Positions 36,844 to 45,516 of a stretch of DNA of 64,000 nucleotides are shown here, piece after piece. Numbering within the stretch: the first letter of the stretch is position 1; the number at the start of each line of letters is the position of its first letter. A program made the translations under genes and the position numbers. The notes under the pieces are model-generated. The model saw only the letters and a program-made list of their open reading frames with translations. It searched no databases and had not been told where the DNA came from. Origin of the DNA: an uncultured Neomegalonema sp. (GTDB lineage: Bacteria; Pseudomonadota; Alphaproteobacteria; Rhodobacterales; Rhodobacteraceae); assembly GCA_938008165.1 (NCBI GenBank), contig CALLLP010000008.1, forward strand, positions 1 through 64,000. The letters are read 5' to 3'.

Positions 36844-38121
36844 ATGACAAAGCGACCCGATACCGAGACGGTGGTGACTGGCCCCTCGCGGCGCGGGGTG
36901 TTGATGGGGGCGACGGCGGCCGCGATGACCGCATCCCTGTTCACGCCCAAGAGTCTGCGCGCAGCCGATTTTCCCACAGCGGAGGTCAATACGACGGGCC
37001 TCGCCGTCACAGATGACGCGGTGACCATCGGCATCCTGCATTCCATCACCGGCACGATGTCGATCTCGGAAACCGGGTCGGTGCAGGCCGAAAAGCTGGC
37101 CATCGAGCAGATCAACGCGCAGGGCGGCATCTTAGGCCGCAAGATCGAATACATTCAGGAAGACGGCGCTTCGGACTGGCCGACCTTCGCGGAGAAATCC
37201 CGCAAACTGCTGGTCAATGACAAGGTCGCATCGGTCATGGGTTGCTGGACCTCCGCGTCCCGAAAGGCGGTTCTGCCCGTCTTCGAGCAGCATAACGGCT
37301 TTCTCTACTACCCGACTTTCTATGAGGGTCTGGAACAGTCGCCCAACGTGATCTACACGGGACAGGAAGCGACGCAACAGATCATCGCGGGCCTAGACTG
37401 GGTAGCGAAGGAGAAGGGGGCGGAGACCTTCTATCTTCTCGGCTCCGATTACATCTGGCCGCGCACATCGAACAAGATCGCGCGCAAGCATATCGAGAAT
37501 TTCCTCGGGAAAAAGGTATTGGGCGAGGAATATTACCCGCTCGGCCACACGCAATTCAACTCGGTCATCAACAAGATCCGCCTACGCAAACCTGACGTCA
37601 TCTACGCCATCGTCGTCGGCGGCTCGAATGTCGCGTTCTACAAGCAGCTCAAGGCTGCGGGCATCGATATGACCGAGGAAAGCCCCTTGCTGCTGACCAT
37701 ATCCGTCACCGAAGACGAGATTCGCGGCATCGGCGGCGAAAACATCGAGGGCGCCTATGCCTGCATGAAGTATTTCCAGAGTCTCGACAATGAGAACAAT
37801 GTCGAATTCGTCAGCGCGTTCAAAGAGATGTGGGGCGAAGACATGGTGATCGGCGATGTGACCCAAGCGGCATATCTCGGCCCGTGGCTCTACAAGGCCG
37901 CTGTGGAGAAAGCCGGGTCTTTCGATGTCGACAAGGTCCGCGAGGCCAGTCCCGGCATCGAGCTGACCACCGCCCCCGAAGGCTATGTGAAGGTCCATGA
38001 GAACCACCACCTGTGGTCGAAAACCCGCGTGGGCCGGGCGCAGGCCGATGGTCAGTATGAGGTGGTCTTCGAAACCGCCGATCTCGTCGAGCCGGACCCC
38101 TTCCCCGAAGGCTATCAGTAG
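36844..38121 (+). CDS. urtA: urea/short-chain amide ABC transporter substrate-binding protein
   Basis: 425 residues. A twin-arginine signal (SRRGVLMGATAAAMTASLFT) directs folded export. The mature part begins with VTIGILHSITGTMSISETGS, the UrtA/FmdD type I periplasmic fold, with EDGASDWPTFAEKSRKLL and GCWTSASRKAVLPVFE typical of this subfamily. It captures urea or short-chain amides for UrtBCDE. Start at 36844 is 6 nt from GGAG; an in-frame ATG at 36841 is also possible. The downstream formamidase and lack of urease favour formamide-like substrates. Confidence 0.9.
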   Translation: MTKRPDTETVVTGPSRRGVLMGATAAAMTASLFTPKSLRAADFPTAEVNTTGLAVTDDAVTIGILHSITGTMSISETGSVQAEKLAIEQINAQGGILGRKIEYIQEDGASDWPTFAEKSRKLLVNDKVASVMGCWTSASRKAVLPVFEQHNGFLYYPTFYEGLEQSPNVIYTGQEATQQIIAGLDWVAKEKGAETFYLLGSDYIWPRTSNKIARKHIENFLGKKVLGEEYYPLGHTQFNSVINKIRLRKPDVIYAIVVGGSNVAFYKQLKAAGIDMTEESPLLLTISVTEDEIRGIGGENIEGAYACMKYFQSLDNENNVEFVSAFKEMWGEDMVIGDVTQAAYLGPWLYKAAVEKAGSFDVDKVREASPGIELTTAPEGYVKVHENHHLWSKTRVGRAQADGQYEVVFETADLVEPDPFPEGYQ

Positions 38122-38131
38122 CCGGAAGGGC

Positions 38132-38169
38132 GCACCGAAAGCGCCACACGGCTTTCGGTGCACTTTTTT
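38132..38169 (+). terminator. strong hairpin plus T tract between urtA and urtB
   Basis: GCACCGAAAGC (38132-38142), 8-nt loop, GCTTTCGGTGC (38151-38161), then ACTTTTTT. An 11-bp perfect stem with six T residues forms a classical intrinsic terminator inside the operon, about 40 nt before urtB. It probably lets only part of the transcripts read on, giving excess binding protein. Confidence 0.85.
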
Positions 38170-38210
38170 GCTCGCGTTTAGAAACCCGTCGCCCAACCCG
38201 GAGCCTTGCG

Positions 38211-39137
38211 ATGTTTGATGGATACACAACCAGTGAGCTGAGCGCGATCTTCGCGATGCAGGGCTTTGCGGGGTTGAGCCTGTTCTCGGTTTACGTGTTG
38301 ATGGCGCTGGGTCTGGCGATCATTTTTGGCCAGATGGGCGTCATCAACATGGCCCATGGCGAGTTCATGATCCTCGGTGCCTATGTCACCTATCTCGTCT
38401 CGATCTTCTTCGCTGAATACATGCCCATCCTCTTCGGGGCGTATTTCTTCCTTGCGATGATCCTCGCCTTCGTCGCCTCTGGCCTGCTGGGCATGGCCGT
38501 GGAATGGGCGATGATACGTCATCTCTACAAACGCCCGCTGGATACGCTGTTGGCGACTTGGGGGTTAAGCCTGATCTTGCAACAGATCTACCGCTCTACC
38601 TTCGGCGCGCGGGAGGTTGGAGTTAGCATCCCCGACTGGATGATGGGTTCCATCGCGCTCACGGATCTCGTGGAAATCCCGATCAACGGCCTGTTCGTGA
38701 TGGCCGTGACGCTCATCATCGCCACGGGCGTTGGCGTCATGATGTACCGCTCGCTCTGGGGGCGACAGGTGCGCGCCGTCGTGCAGAACAGGACAATGGC
38801 GGGGGCCGTCGGCATCGATACGGGGCGCACCGACCGCCTGACCTTTGGCATTGGGTGCGGAATTGCCGGTGTCGCCGGATCGGCCTTCACGATGATCGGG
38901 TCCACCGGCCCGACCGCCGGACAGCTTTATATCGTCGATACGTTCCTCGTTGTCGTATTCGGCGGTGCCGCGAGCCTGCTGGGCACCATCGCCTCGGCCT
39001 TCACGATCTCGCAGACGCAATCGATCCTCGAATTCTTCCTCTCCGGCTCGATGGCCAAGGTGCTCACGCTGCTGACGGTGGTCGGCATCCTGATGCTGCG
39101 CCCGCAAGGCTTGTTCTCCCTGAAACTCCGCAAGTGA
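38211..39137 (+). CDS. urtB: urea/amide ABC transporter permease UrtB
   Basis: 308 residues, a LivH-type inner-membrane permease with about eight helices. ALGLAIIFGQMGVINMAHGE-FMILGAY is the UrtB/LivH signature, and RAVVQNRTMAGAVGIDTGRT the conserved cytoplasmic loop contacting the ATPase. It forms the translocation pore with UrtC. It is separated from urtA by a terminator hairpin and followed after 11 nt by urtC. Confidence 0.92.
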   Translation: MFDGYTTSELSAIFAMQGFAGLSLFSVYVLMALGLAIIFGQMGVINMAHGEFMILGAYVTYLVSIFFAEYMPILFGAYFFLAMILAFVASGLLGMAVEWAMIRHLYKRPLDTLLATWGLSLILQQIYRSTFGAREVGVSIPDWMMGSIALTDLVEIPINGLFVMAVTLIIATGVGVMMYRSLWGRQVRAVVQNRTMAGAVGIDTGRTDRLTFGIGCGIAGVAGSAFTMIGSTGPTAGQLYIVDTFLVVVFGGAASLLGTIASAFTISQTQSILEFFLSGSMAKVLTLLTVVGILMLRPQGLFSLKLRK

Positions 39138-39148
39138 GGTCCGGTCCG

Positions 39149-40336
39149 ATGTCCGATGTTTCCACACTTGGCCTGCGCCAGAGCCGCCTGTTCACGGCTT
39201 CCGAGATCCTCGGATATCTGGTCCTCGCCGTCGTTATCTTCATCGTCATACCCTCGGCGCTCGATGCCTTCCGGCTCAATCTGTTCGGCAAGTACCTGAC
39301 CTATGCCTTCGTTGCCATCGGGCTGGTCCTGTGCTGGGGCGTGGGGGGCATCCTCTCTCTGGGTCAGGGGGTCTTCTTCGGCCTCGGCGGTTACTGCATG
39401 GCGATGTTTCTCAAGCTCGAAGCATCGACCCCGGAGAATACCGCGATCCAGTCGACACCGGGTATCCCCGACTTCATGGACTGGAACCAGTTGACCGAGC
39501 TGCCTTGGTGGTGGGTTCCGTTCAATTCCTTTGCCGTGACGGTATTCGCCATCGTTGCCGTGCCCATGGTCCTCGCCTTCGTCATAGGGCTTGCGATGTT
39601 CACGCGGCGGGTCAGCGGGGTTTACTTCGCGATCATCACGCAGGCCATCGCCGCCATCGCCACGATTCTCATTATCGGCCAGCAAGGCTTCACCGGCGGC
39701 GTCAACGGCATCACCGACCTGCGTACGCTGATGGGATGGGATATCCGCCCCGACAATGCGAAGACCATCCTATATTTCGTGAGCGGCATCTTGCTGTTCG
39801 CCGTGTTGTTCGTCGCCCATGTCATTCGCAAATCCAAGGCCGGGCGGTTGATGATCGCGATCCGTGACCGGGAGGACCGCGTGCGGTTTTCCGGGTACAA
39901 TGTCGCCAACTTCAAGATTTTCGTGTTCTGCGTCGGGGCCGCCTTTGCCGCAATTGGCGGGGCGATGTTTACCCTTCAGGTCGGGTTCATCTCGCCGACC
40001 CTCGTGGGGATCGTGCCGTCTATTTACATGGTCATTTTCTGTGCCGTGGGAGGGCGATCGTCGCTGATCGGGGCGGTCTACGGCGCATTGCTGGTCAACT
40101 GGGCGCAGACCACCTTTTCCGAAAGCTTTCCGGAGTTGTGGCTGCTGGCCATGGGGGCGCTGTTCATCGCCGTGGTGATGGCCTTCCCGATGGGGTTGGC
40201 CGGTCTCTACGACGATTATCTCAAGCGCCATGTCGACCGGGTCCTTGCGCCCGTGGATCGCATGATGATCCACCGCGCCGCCCGCCGGGAAAGCGAAAAA
40301 CTCTCCGCCACCCGCGCCACACAACCCGCCGAATAG
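39149..40336 (+). CDS. urtC: urea/amide ABC transporter permease UrtC
   Basis: 395 residues, a LivM-type permease. LVLCWGVGGILSLGQGVFFG and GGYCMAMFLKLEA are the N-terminal family blocks, then GQQGFTGGVNGITDLRTLMG and RDREDRVRFSGYNVANFKIF near the coupling loop. A periplasmic insert rich in Trp (WNQLTELPWWWVPFNSF) fits UrtC. The start MSDVSTLGLR at 39149 is chosen because the longer frame upstream overlaps urtB out of frame. Confidence 0.92.
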   Translation: MSDVSTLGLRQSRLFTASEILGYLVLAVVIFIVIPSALDAFRLNLFGKYLTYAFVAIGLVLCWGVGGILSLGQGVFFGLGGYCMAMFLKLEASTPENTAIQSTPGIPDFMDWNQLTELPWWWVPFNSFAVTVFAIVAVPMVLAFVIGLAMFTRRVSGVYFAIITQAIAAIATILIIGQQGFTGGVNGITDLRTLMGWDIRPDNAKTILYFVSGILLFAVLFVAHVIRKSKAGRLMIAIRDREDRVRFSGYNVANFKIFVFCVGAAFAAIGGAMFTLQVGFISPTLVGIVPSIYMVIFCAVGGRSSLIGAVYGALLVNWAQTTFSESFPELWLLAMGALFIAVVMAFPMGLAGLYDDYLKRHVDRVLAPVDRMMIHRAARRESEKLSATRATQPAE

Positions 40337-40346
40337 GAGAACGATC

Positions 40347-41093
40347 ATGGCATCCACTACCGATTATCTGCTCTCGGTCGAGGGTCTGACGGTTTCTTTC
40401 GATGGATTTCGGGCGGTCGATAATCTCAGTTTCTACGTCGATAATGACGAGATACGCGTGATCATCGGCCCGAATGGCGCGGGAAAAACCACCGTGCTGG
40501 ATCTGATCTGCGGCCGCACCCGCGCGACAGGTGGGGCGGTCCAATTCAAGGGCCATGATCTTCTCAAGATGCGCGAGGATCAAATCGTCCACAAAGGCGT
40601 GGGACGCAAATTTCAGAACCCATCGATCTATGACGATCTGACAGTATTCGAGAATCTCGAACTCAGCGCACCGGGCAGCTACAGCGTCTTTGGCGCGCTG
40701 GCCTTCAAGCGCACGGGCGCGATCATTGACCGGATCGAGGAGATCGCGGAGATGATTTTCCTCTCCGACCTGCTGGACCAGAAGGCAGCGCTTCTGAGCC
40801 ACGGACAAAAGCAATGGCTCGAAATCGGGATGCTGCTCATTCAGGACCCTGAACTCCTGATGCTGGACGAGCCGGTCGCGGGCATGTCGGTGGCGGAACG
40901 CAAGAAGACTGCCGAATTGCTGAACACCATCACCAAGGGCCGCTCGGTTCTCGTCGTCGAGCACGACATGAAATTCGTCGAGGACATCGCCCACAAGGTC
41001 ACGGTCCTTCACCAAGGAAAAATCCTGGCCGAAGGGTCAATGGATGCCGTTCAGGCCAATCCAAAAGTCATCGAAGTCTATCTGGGCCACTAG
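40347..41093 (+). CDS. urtD: urea/amide ABC transporter ATP-binding protein UrtD
   Basis: 248 residues. Walker A is GPNGAGKTT, the signature region LLSHGQKQWLEIGMLLIQDP has SHGQ in the ABC position as usual for UrtD, and Walker B is LLMLDEPVAGMS. RKFQNPSIYDDLTVFENLEL is also typical. It energises UrtBC together with UrtE. AGGAGAACGATC precedes the ATG. Confidence 0.93.
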   Translation: MASTTDYLLSVEGLTVSFDGFRAVDNLSFYVDNDEIRVIIGPNGAGKTTVLDLICGRTRATGGAVQFKGHDLLKMREDQIVHKGVGRKFQNPSIYDDLTVFENLELSAPGSYSVFGALAFKRTGAIIDRIEEIAEMIFLSDLLDQKAALLSHGQKQWLEIGMLLIQDPELLMLDEPVAGMSVAERKKTAELLNTITKGRSVLVVEHDMKFVEDIAHKVTVLHQGKILAEGSMDAVQANPKVIEVYLGH

Positions 41094-41104
41094 GAGGAAT
41101 AGCG

Positions 41105-41794
41105 ATGCTCACCGTCACCGATCTTCACGTCTCCTACGGCCAGTCCGACGTGCTTCACGGCATCGATTTCAGCGTCGAGCCGGGCGAGATCGTCGCCATC
41201 ATGGGCCGCAACGGCATGGGCAAGACGACGCTGATGAAATCACTGATGGGTGTCGTGCCAAGCAAGTCCGGCTCGATTGCCATCGAGGGGGCGGACGTAT
41301 CCTCCCTCAAATCCCACAAGCGTGTCGCCAGCGGTTTCGGCTATGTGCCGCAAGGGCGGGCGATCTTCTCGACCATGACCGTCAAGGAGAACGTGGAAAC
41401 GGGTCTGTCCTCCACAGGCGAGAAGACCGTGCCGGATGACATCTACACACTCTTTCCCGTGCTGGTCGAGATGGCCGGTCGCCGGGGCGGCAACCTGTCG
41501 GGCGGGCAACAACAGCAACTCGCCATCGCCCGTGCGCTGGCCTCAAAGCCCAAAGTCCTGCTCCTCGACGAGCCGACCGAAGGCATCCAGCCCAGTATCA
41601 TCCGCGAAATGGCCCGCGTCCTGCGCCGCATCCGCGACGAGCGGGGCCTTTCCATTGTCGTCTCCGAACAGGTGCTGAGCTTCGCCTTGGACGTCGCCGA
41701 TCGGGTGCTGGTGATGGAGAACGGCACTTTCGTCCACGAATCCCCGCGCGACGGCATCGACGAGGAGCGCGTCTCGAAATTCCTTTCCGTTTGA
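41105..41794 (+). CDS. urtE: urea/amide ABC transporter ATP-binding protein UrtE
   Basis: 229 residues, the LivF-type second ATPase. Walker A GRNGMGKTT, signature NLSGGQQQQLAIARAL and Walker B VLLLDEPTEGIQPSII are intact; YVPQGRAIFSTMTVKENVET is the family Q-loop. It forms the heterodimeric motor with UrtD. AGGAGG lies 7 nt upstream of the start. The amidohydrolase gene follows after 24 nt. Confidence 0.93.
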   Translation: MLTVTDLHVSYGQSDVLHGIDFSVEPGEIVAIMGRNGMGKTTLMKSLMGVVPSKSGSIAIEGADVSSLKSHKRVASGFGYVPQGRAIFSTMTVKENVETGLSSTGEKTVPDDIYTLFPVLVEMAGRRGGNLSGGQQQQLAIARALASKPKVLLLDEPTEGIQPSIIREMARVLRRIRDERGLSIVVSEQVLSFALDVADRVLVMENGTFVHESPRDGIDEERVSKFLSV

Positions 41795-41818
41795 CCTGAA
41801 CCACTGGAGGAAAAGACC

Positions 41819-43048
41819 ATGGCCGATACCCTGATTTCGGTAGACCTGAGCGAAAGTCCGCACACCAATGAAAAAGTGCATAACCGCTGGCATTGCGACA
41901 TCCCCATGGCCGATTGGGTCGAGCCGGGTGACGATTTTCTGATTGAAACCTATGATTGGACCGGCGGGCAGATCAAGAATGACGATGATGCGGCCGATGT
42001 GCGCGATGTGGAGCTGGAGCAGGTTCACTATCTCTCCGGTCCCATCGGCGTAAAAGGCGCGGCCCCCGGCGATTTGCTGGTCGTGGAAATCCTCGACATC
42101 GGAGCAAAGGAGGAGATGCAATGGGGCTTCAACGGCTTCTTTTCCAAGCAGAACGGCGGCGGGTTCCTGACCGAGCATTTCCCGGAAGCACAGAAATCGA
42201 TCTGGGATTTCCATGGCATGTTCACCTCCTCTCGCCATGTGCCGGGAGTGAAATACGCGGGCCTGATCCATCCCGGTCTGATTGGCTGCCTGCCTGACCG
42301 CAAACTGTTGGATATGTGGAACGAGCGCGAAAAAGCGCTGGTCGATACCGACCCCCAGCGCGTGCCACCCCTCGCCGCCCTGCCCGATACCCAGAGCGCG
42401 CATATGGGCAAGATGACAGGCGAGGCCCGCGACAAGGCCGCCGCCGAAGCGGCCCGGACCGTGCCCCCGCGCGAGCATGGCGGCAACTGCGATATCAAGG
42501 ATCTGAGCCGGGGCTGTAAAATCTATTTCCCCGTCTATCAGGATGGCGCGGGCCTCTCGATGGGCGATCTGCATTTCAGTCAGGGCGATGGTGAAATCAC
42601 CTTCTGCGGGGCCATCGAGATGGCAGGCTGGCTGCACATCAAGGTCGATCTGATCAAGGACGGGATGGCGAAATACGGCGTGAAGAACCCGATCTTCAAG
42701 CCTTCGCCCATAACGCCAAAATACGACGACTTTCTCATCTTCGAGGGCATTTCCGTCGATGAAAGCGGGCATCAGCATTATCTCGACGTGCATGTCGCCT
42801 ATCGTCAGGCATGCCTCAACGCCATCGAGTATCTGAAAAAGTTCGGCTACACGGGTGCGCAGGCCTATGCCATCCTCGGCACCGCTCCGGTACAGGGGCA
42901 TATCTCCGGCGTGGTCGATATTCCCAACGCCTGCGCGACTCTCTGGTTGCCCACGGATATTTTCGAATGGGACATGATGCCCAATGCCGAGGGGCCGAAG
43001 AAATATCTCGATGGCTCGATCGATATTCCACTCGCGCCTGACCTGTGA
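41819..43048 (+). CDS. fmdA: formamidase (acetamidase/formamidase family)
   Basis: 409 residues, the full FmdA length. VHNRWHCDIPMADWVEPGDD is the family N terminus, and PPREHGGNCDIKDLSRGCKI and MGDLHFSQGDGEITFCGAIE are the core metal/active-site blocks. It hydrolyses formamide (or acetamide) to ammonia and the acid in the cytoplasm. Directly after the five transporter genes with AGGAAAAG upstream, it defines the pathway: uptake of an amide then release of ammonia as nitrogen source. Confidence 0.94.
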   Translation: MADTLISVDLSESPHTNEKVHNRWHCDIPMADWVEPGDDFLIETYDWTGGQIKNDDDAADVRDVELEQVHYLSGPIGVKGAAPGDLLVVEILDIGAKEEMQWGFNGFFSKQNGGGFLTEHFPEAQKSIWDFHGMFTSSRHVPGVKYAGLIHPGLIGCLPDRKLLDMWNEREKALVDTDPQRVPPLAALPDTQSAHMGKMTGEARDKAAAEAARTVPPREHGGNCDIKDLSRGCKIYFPVYQDGAGLSMGDLHFSQGDGEITFCGAIEMAGWLHIKVDLIKDGMAKYGVKNPIFKPSPITPKYDDFLIFEGISVDESGHQHYLDVHVAYRQACLNAIEYLKKFGYTGAQAYAILGTAPVQGHISGVVDIPNACATLWLPTDIFEWDMMPNAEGPKKYLDGSIDIPLAPDL

Positions 43049-43107
43049 TCCGCAACATATGTCTTGCCCCGGCGATCCGCCGGGGTGCCCGCCATCCGGA
43101 GAATTCC

Positions 43108-43440
43108 ATGCCTGTCTACGAGTATCACTGTGCCGACCATGGCACCTTCGAGGCGCTGCGACCCATGAGCGCCTTTCGCGATCCTTGCGCTTGCCCCGCC
43201 TGTGGCGGAAACAGCAACCGCGTTATGCTGACCGCGCCGCAGTTGGGGTCGTCCGACCGCTCGACCATCACAGCCCACGGCATCAACGAGCGCGCGGCGG
43301 ACAGCCCGAAAAAGGCGAGCACACACGGGCCGGGATGCTCTTGTTGCAGCGGTGGCAAGAAAGCAGGCCGCAAAACCCTGCACCGTCCGGATGGTTCCAA
43401 GAGCTTCCCATCGGCTCGCCCGTGGATGATTTCGCATTGA
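43108..43440 (+). CDS. fmdB: FmdB family zinc ribbon protein
   Basis: 110 residues starting MPVYEYHCADHGTFEALRPM with a CxxC at CACPACGGN and a second cysteine group GPGCSCCSGG, the FmdB-type regulatory zinc ribbon. In Methylophilus FmdB is a putative regulator of the formamidase operon; the role here is inferred from family and position as the last gene of the operon. Tail KTLHRPDGSKSFPSARPW is basic. Confidence 0.85.
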   Translation: MPVYEYHCADHGTFEALRPMSAFRDPCACPACGGNSNRVMLTAPQLGSSDRSTITAHGINERAADSPKKASTHGPGCSCCSGGKKAGRKTLHRPDGSKSFPSARPWMISH

Positions 43441-43560
43441 CGATCGAATAAAGCGATAAAAATCAGCGCGCTATCCTGTCCGGCAAGCGTTTCAGGCACG
43501 CCCCGCTCTCAGGAGGATTGCAGGAGATCCGTCACGCCAACCGCGCTGCGCTGCGCATCG

Positions 43561-44472
43561 TCACGATACCGACAGGGCCAAATCCGGCAGCCATATGCGC
43601 AGGCTTTCAAGCAGCAGATGCGGGGATACGAGGCCGGTCTCGCCGGTTTGGGCGGCGGCAATGGCATCCACGGTCGCCGGAGTCCAGCCATCATCCGGGC
43701 CGGGTGCGAGACCCTTCGCGGTCAAAGCCTCCCGCACGCGGGCCAGCAATGCGCCATGTTTTGCCGGATCGCACACCGCCTCCACTTCCACGATGGTCGC
43801 GGGCATTTCCACAATATCGACCATCGCCATCTCGGTGACGGCGGGGACGGAGCGGCTTTCGACGGCAGGCTTTGTCTCGACGGTGCGCACGTCGATCTCG
43901 ACGGTTTCGGCGGGGACGGGATCGCCGGTGCCATCGGTATCGATGACCTGCACGTCCAGCATCCGCAGACCCGCATTGACGCGCACGGCCTGAATGCGCG
44001 CTTCCTGGGTCACGACCATCGTATCGGGCAGCGGAGGCAGCGCTTCGCTTTCCTCGATCAAGATGCCGCCCTCAACGCGGTAGCGGGTCACATCGCGCGA
44101 GGCGACCACGAGCGCGGGGCCAAAGCTTGGCTCGATCACGCGCAATCGCCGGGTCGGCTCGCTGATGACAACCCGTTTTGCTTCATCGAAGAAAGTCGCT
44201 CCTTCGCGATGGGCGGGAACGACGGTGACGACATCCGTGCGCGTACCAAAGCGGGCGGGTGTCACGGTCAATTCCTTGTAGGCAGGCGTCACGGTGAAGG
44301 CGCGCTGTTCCTTTGCCAGCACCGGCATCGTTGCGGCCTCGACGGCGCAGAGATCCCCGGCGGTGAGCACGATACGGCCCTCCGCATCGCTGACGGCGGC
44401 GCCCCCGACAAGCGATTGCAGACCAGCGATACAAATCAGGGCGAGGGCGACAAGGGTTCCGGCAAGGCGCAT
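43561..44472 (-). CDS. secreted protein with possible peptidoglycan-binding tail, function unknown
   Basis: 303 residues. The signal peptide (LAGTLVALALICIAGLQSLV) precedes a long Val/Thr-rich region of short repeated strands: FTVTPAYKELTVTPARFG, VVTVVPAHREG, VVISEPTRRLRVIEPSFG. The last about 55 residues (VREALTAKGLAPGPDDGWTP then ATVDAIAAAQ) resemble a peptidoglycan-binding helical repeat. An envelope role is likely; I do not recognise the family. It converges on fmdB, with its stop about 120 nt from the fmdB stop. Confidence 0.7.
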   Translation of the reverse strand: MRLAGTLVALALICIAGLQSLVGGAAVSDAEGRIVLTAGDLCAVEAATMPVLAKEQRAFTVTPAYKELTVTPARFGTRTDVVTVVPAHREGATFFDEAKRVVISEPTRRLRVIEPSFGPALVVASRDVTRYRVEGGILIEESEALPPLPDTMVVTQEARIQAVRVNAGLRMLDVQVIDTDGTGDPVPAETVEIDVRTVETKPAVESRSVPAVTEMAMVDIVEMPATIVEVEAVCDPAKHGALLARVREALTAKGLAPGPDDGWTPATVDAIAAAQTGETGLVSPHLLLESLRIWLPDLALSVS

Positions 44473-44542
44473 GGGTTTTCCCGTAAAACTGTAGGATCGG
44501 TTTTCCTTACAGCAGACGAGTTAACCCCCCTTGAATGCGCCC

Positions 44543-45421
44543 TCAGGAAAGCCCGCGCTTGGCCCGGATGATGCCGGAAAAATCGACCCCGGCCTCGCCC
44601 CCATCCACCATGCGATCATAGGCGTCGAAGGCCGCACGGCCAAATTCGACATCCGCCCCCGATGCCTGTGCCGCCGCCATGGCCAGCCCCAGATCCTTAT
44701 GCATCAACCCGGCGGCGAAACCCGGTCTGTAGTCATTATCGGCGGACGTCTGCGGCCCCACCCCCGGCATCGGGCAATATGTGGTCAGGGACCAGCATTG
44801 CCCGGAGGCGGCGCTGGACACATCGAACAGCTTTTGCGGCGACAGGCCCAGCTTTTCGGCAAGGGCAAAACCTTCGGCGACGGAAATCATCTGGATGGCA
44901 AGCATCATGTTGTTGCAGATCTTGGTGCCCTGCCCCGCCCCCGCCGCGCCGCAATGAACGACCTTCGCCCCCATCACATCAAGGATCGGTTCGGCCCGCG
45001 CAAAGCCCCCGTCACTGCCCCCCACCATAAAGGCCAGCGTCCCCGCATCGGCCCCCGCGACCCCGCCCGAAACGGGGGCATCGAGCATCTCGAACCCCGC
45101 CCCATGCGCATCGTCGGCCAGAATGCGCGCCGTCTCCACATCGATGGTCGAGCAATCGATCAGCAAGGTATCGGCGGCAGCATGGGGAAAGATCGTCTCT
45201 CGATAGACCGAGGCGACGACAGGCCCGGCGGGCAGCATCGACACGATCACATCGCGCCCCCGCGCCGCATCCTCGCCGGAGGCGGCGACCTGAGCGCCCG
45301 CGATCCCCTGCGCCTTTTCGGTATCAAGGTCGAAGACCGTTACTTCATGGCCCGCCTTGACCAGATTACGGGCCATTCCGGTGCCCATGTTGCCAATGCC
45401 GATGAATCCGATGGTTGCCAT
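44543..45421 (-). CDS. mmsB: 3-hydroxyisobutyrate dehydrogenase
   Basis: 292 residues. NAD-binding motif IGFIGIGNMGTGMARNLVKA, substrate-loop DAPVSGGVAGADAGTLAFMV and catalytic lysine region GAGQGTKICNNMMLAIQM (K in GTKICNN). It oxidises 3-hydroxyisobutyrate to methylmalonate semialdehyde in valine degradation. The next enzyme, mmsA, is in the same window at 53526. It is divergent from folD. Confidence 0.93.
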   Translation of the reverse strand: MATIGFIGIGNMGTGMARNLVKAGHEVTVFDLDTEKAQGIAGAQVAASGEDAARGRDVIVSMLPAGPVVASVYRETIFPHAAADTLLIDCSTIDVETARILADDAHGAGFEMLDAPVSGGVAGADAGTLAFMVGGSDGGFARAEPILDVMGAKVVHCGAAGAGQGTKICNNMMLAIQMISVAEGFALAEKLGLSPQKLFDVSSAASGQCWSLTTYCPMPGVGPQTSADNDYRPGFAAGLMHKDLGLAMAAAQASGADVEFGRAAFDAYDRMVDGGEAGVDFSGIIRAKRGLS

Positions 45422-45516
45422 GTTTCGCCCCGTTGCCTAATGCGCTTATGTGAAGGGTGTAATCGGTCGCGGGGCCGGATTCCAGACCCGGCGCATCAAC
45501 GAGAGGAAACGATAGT

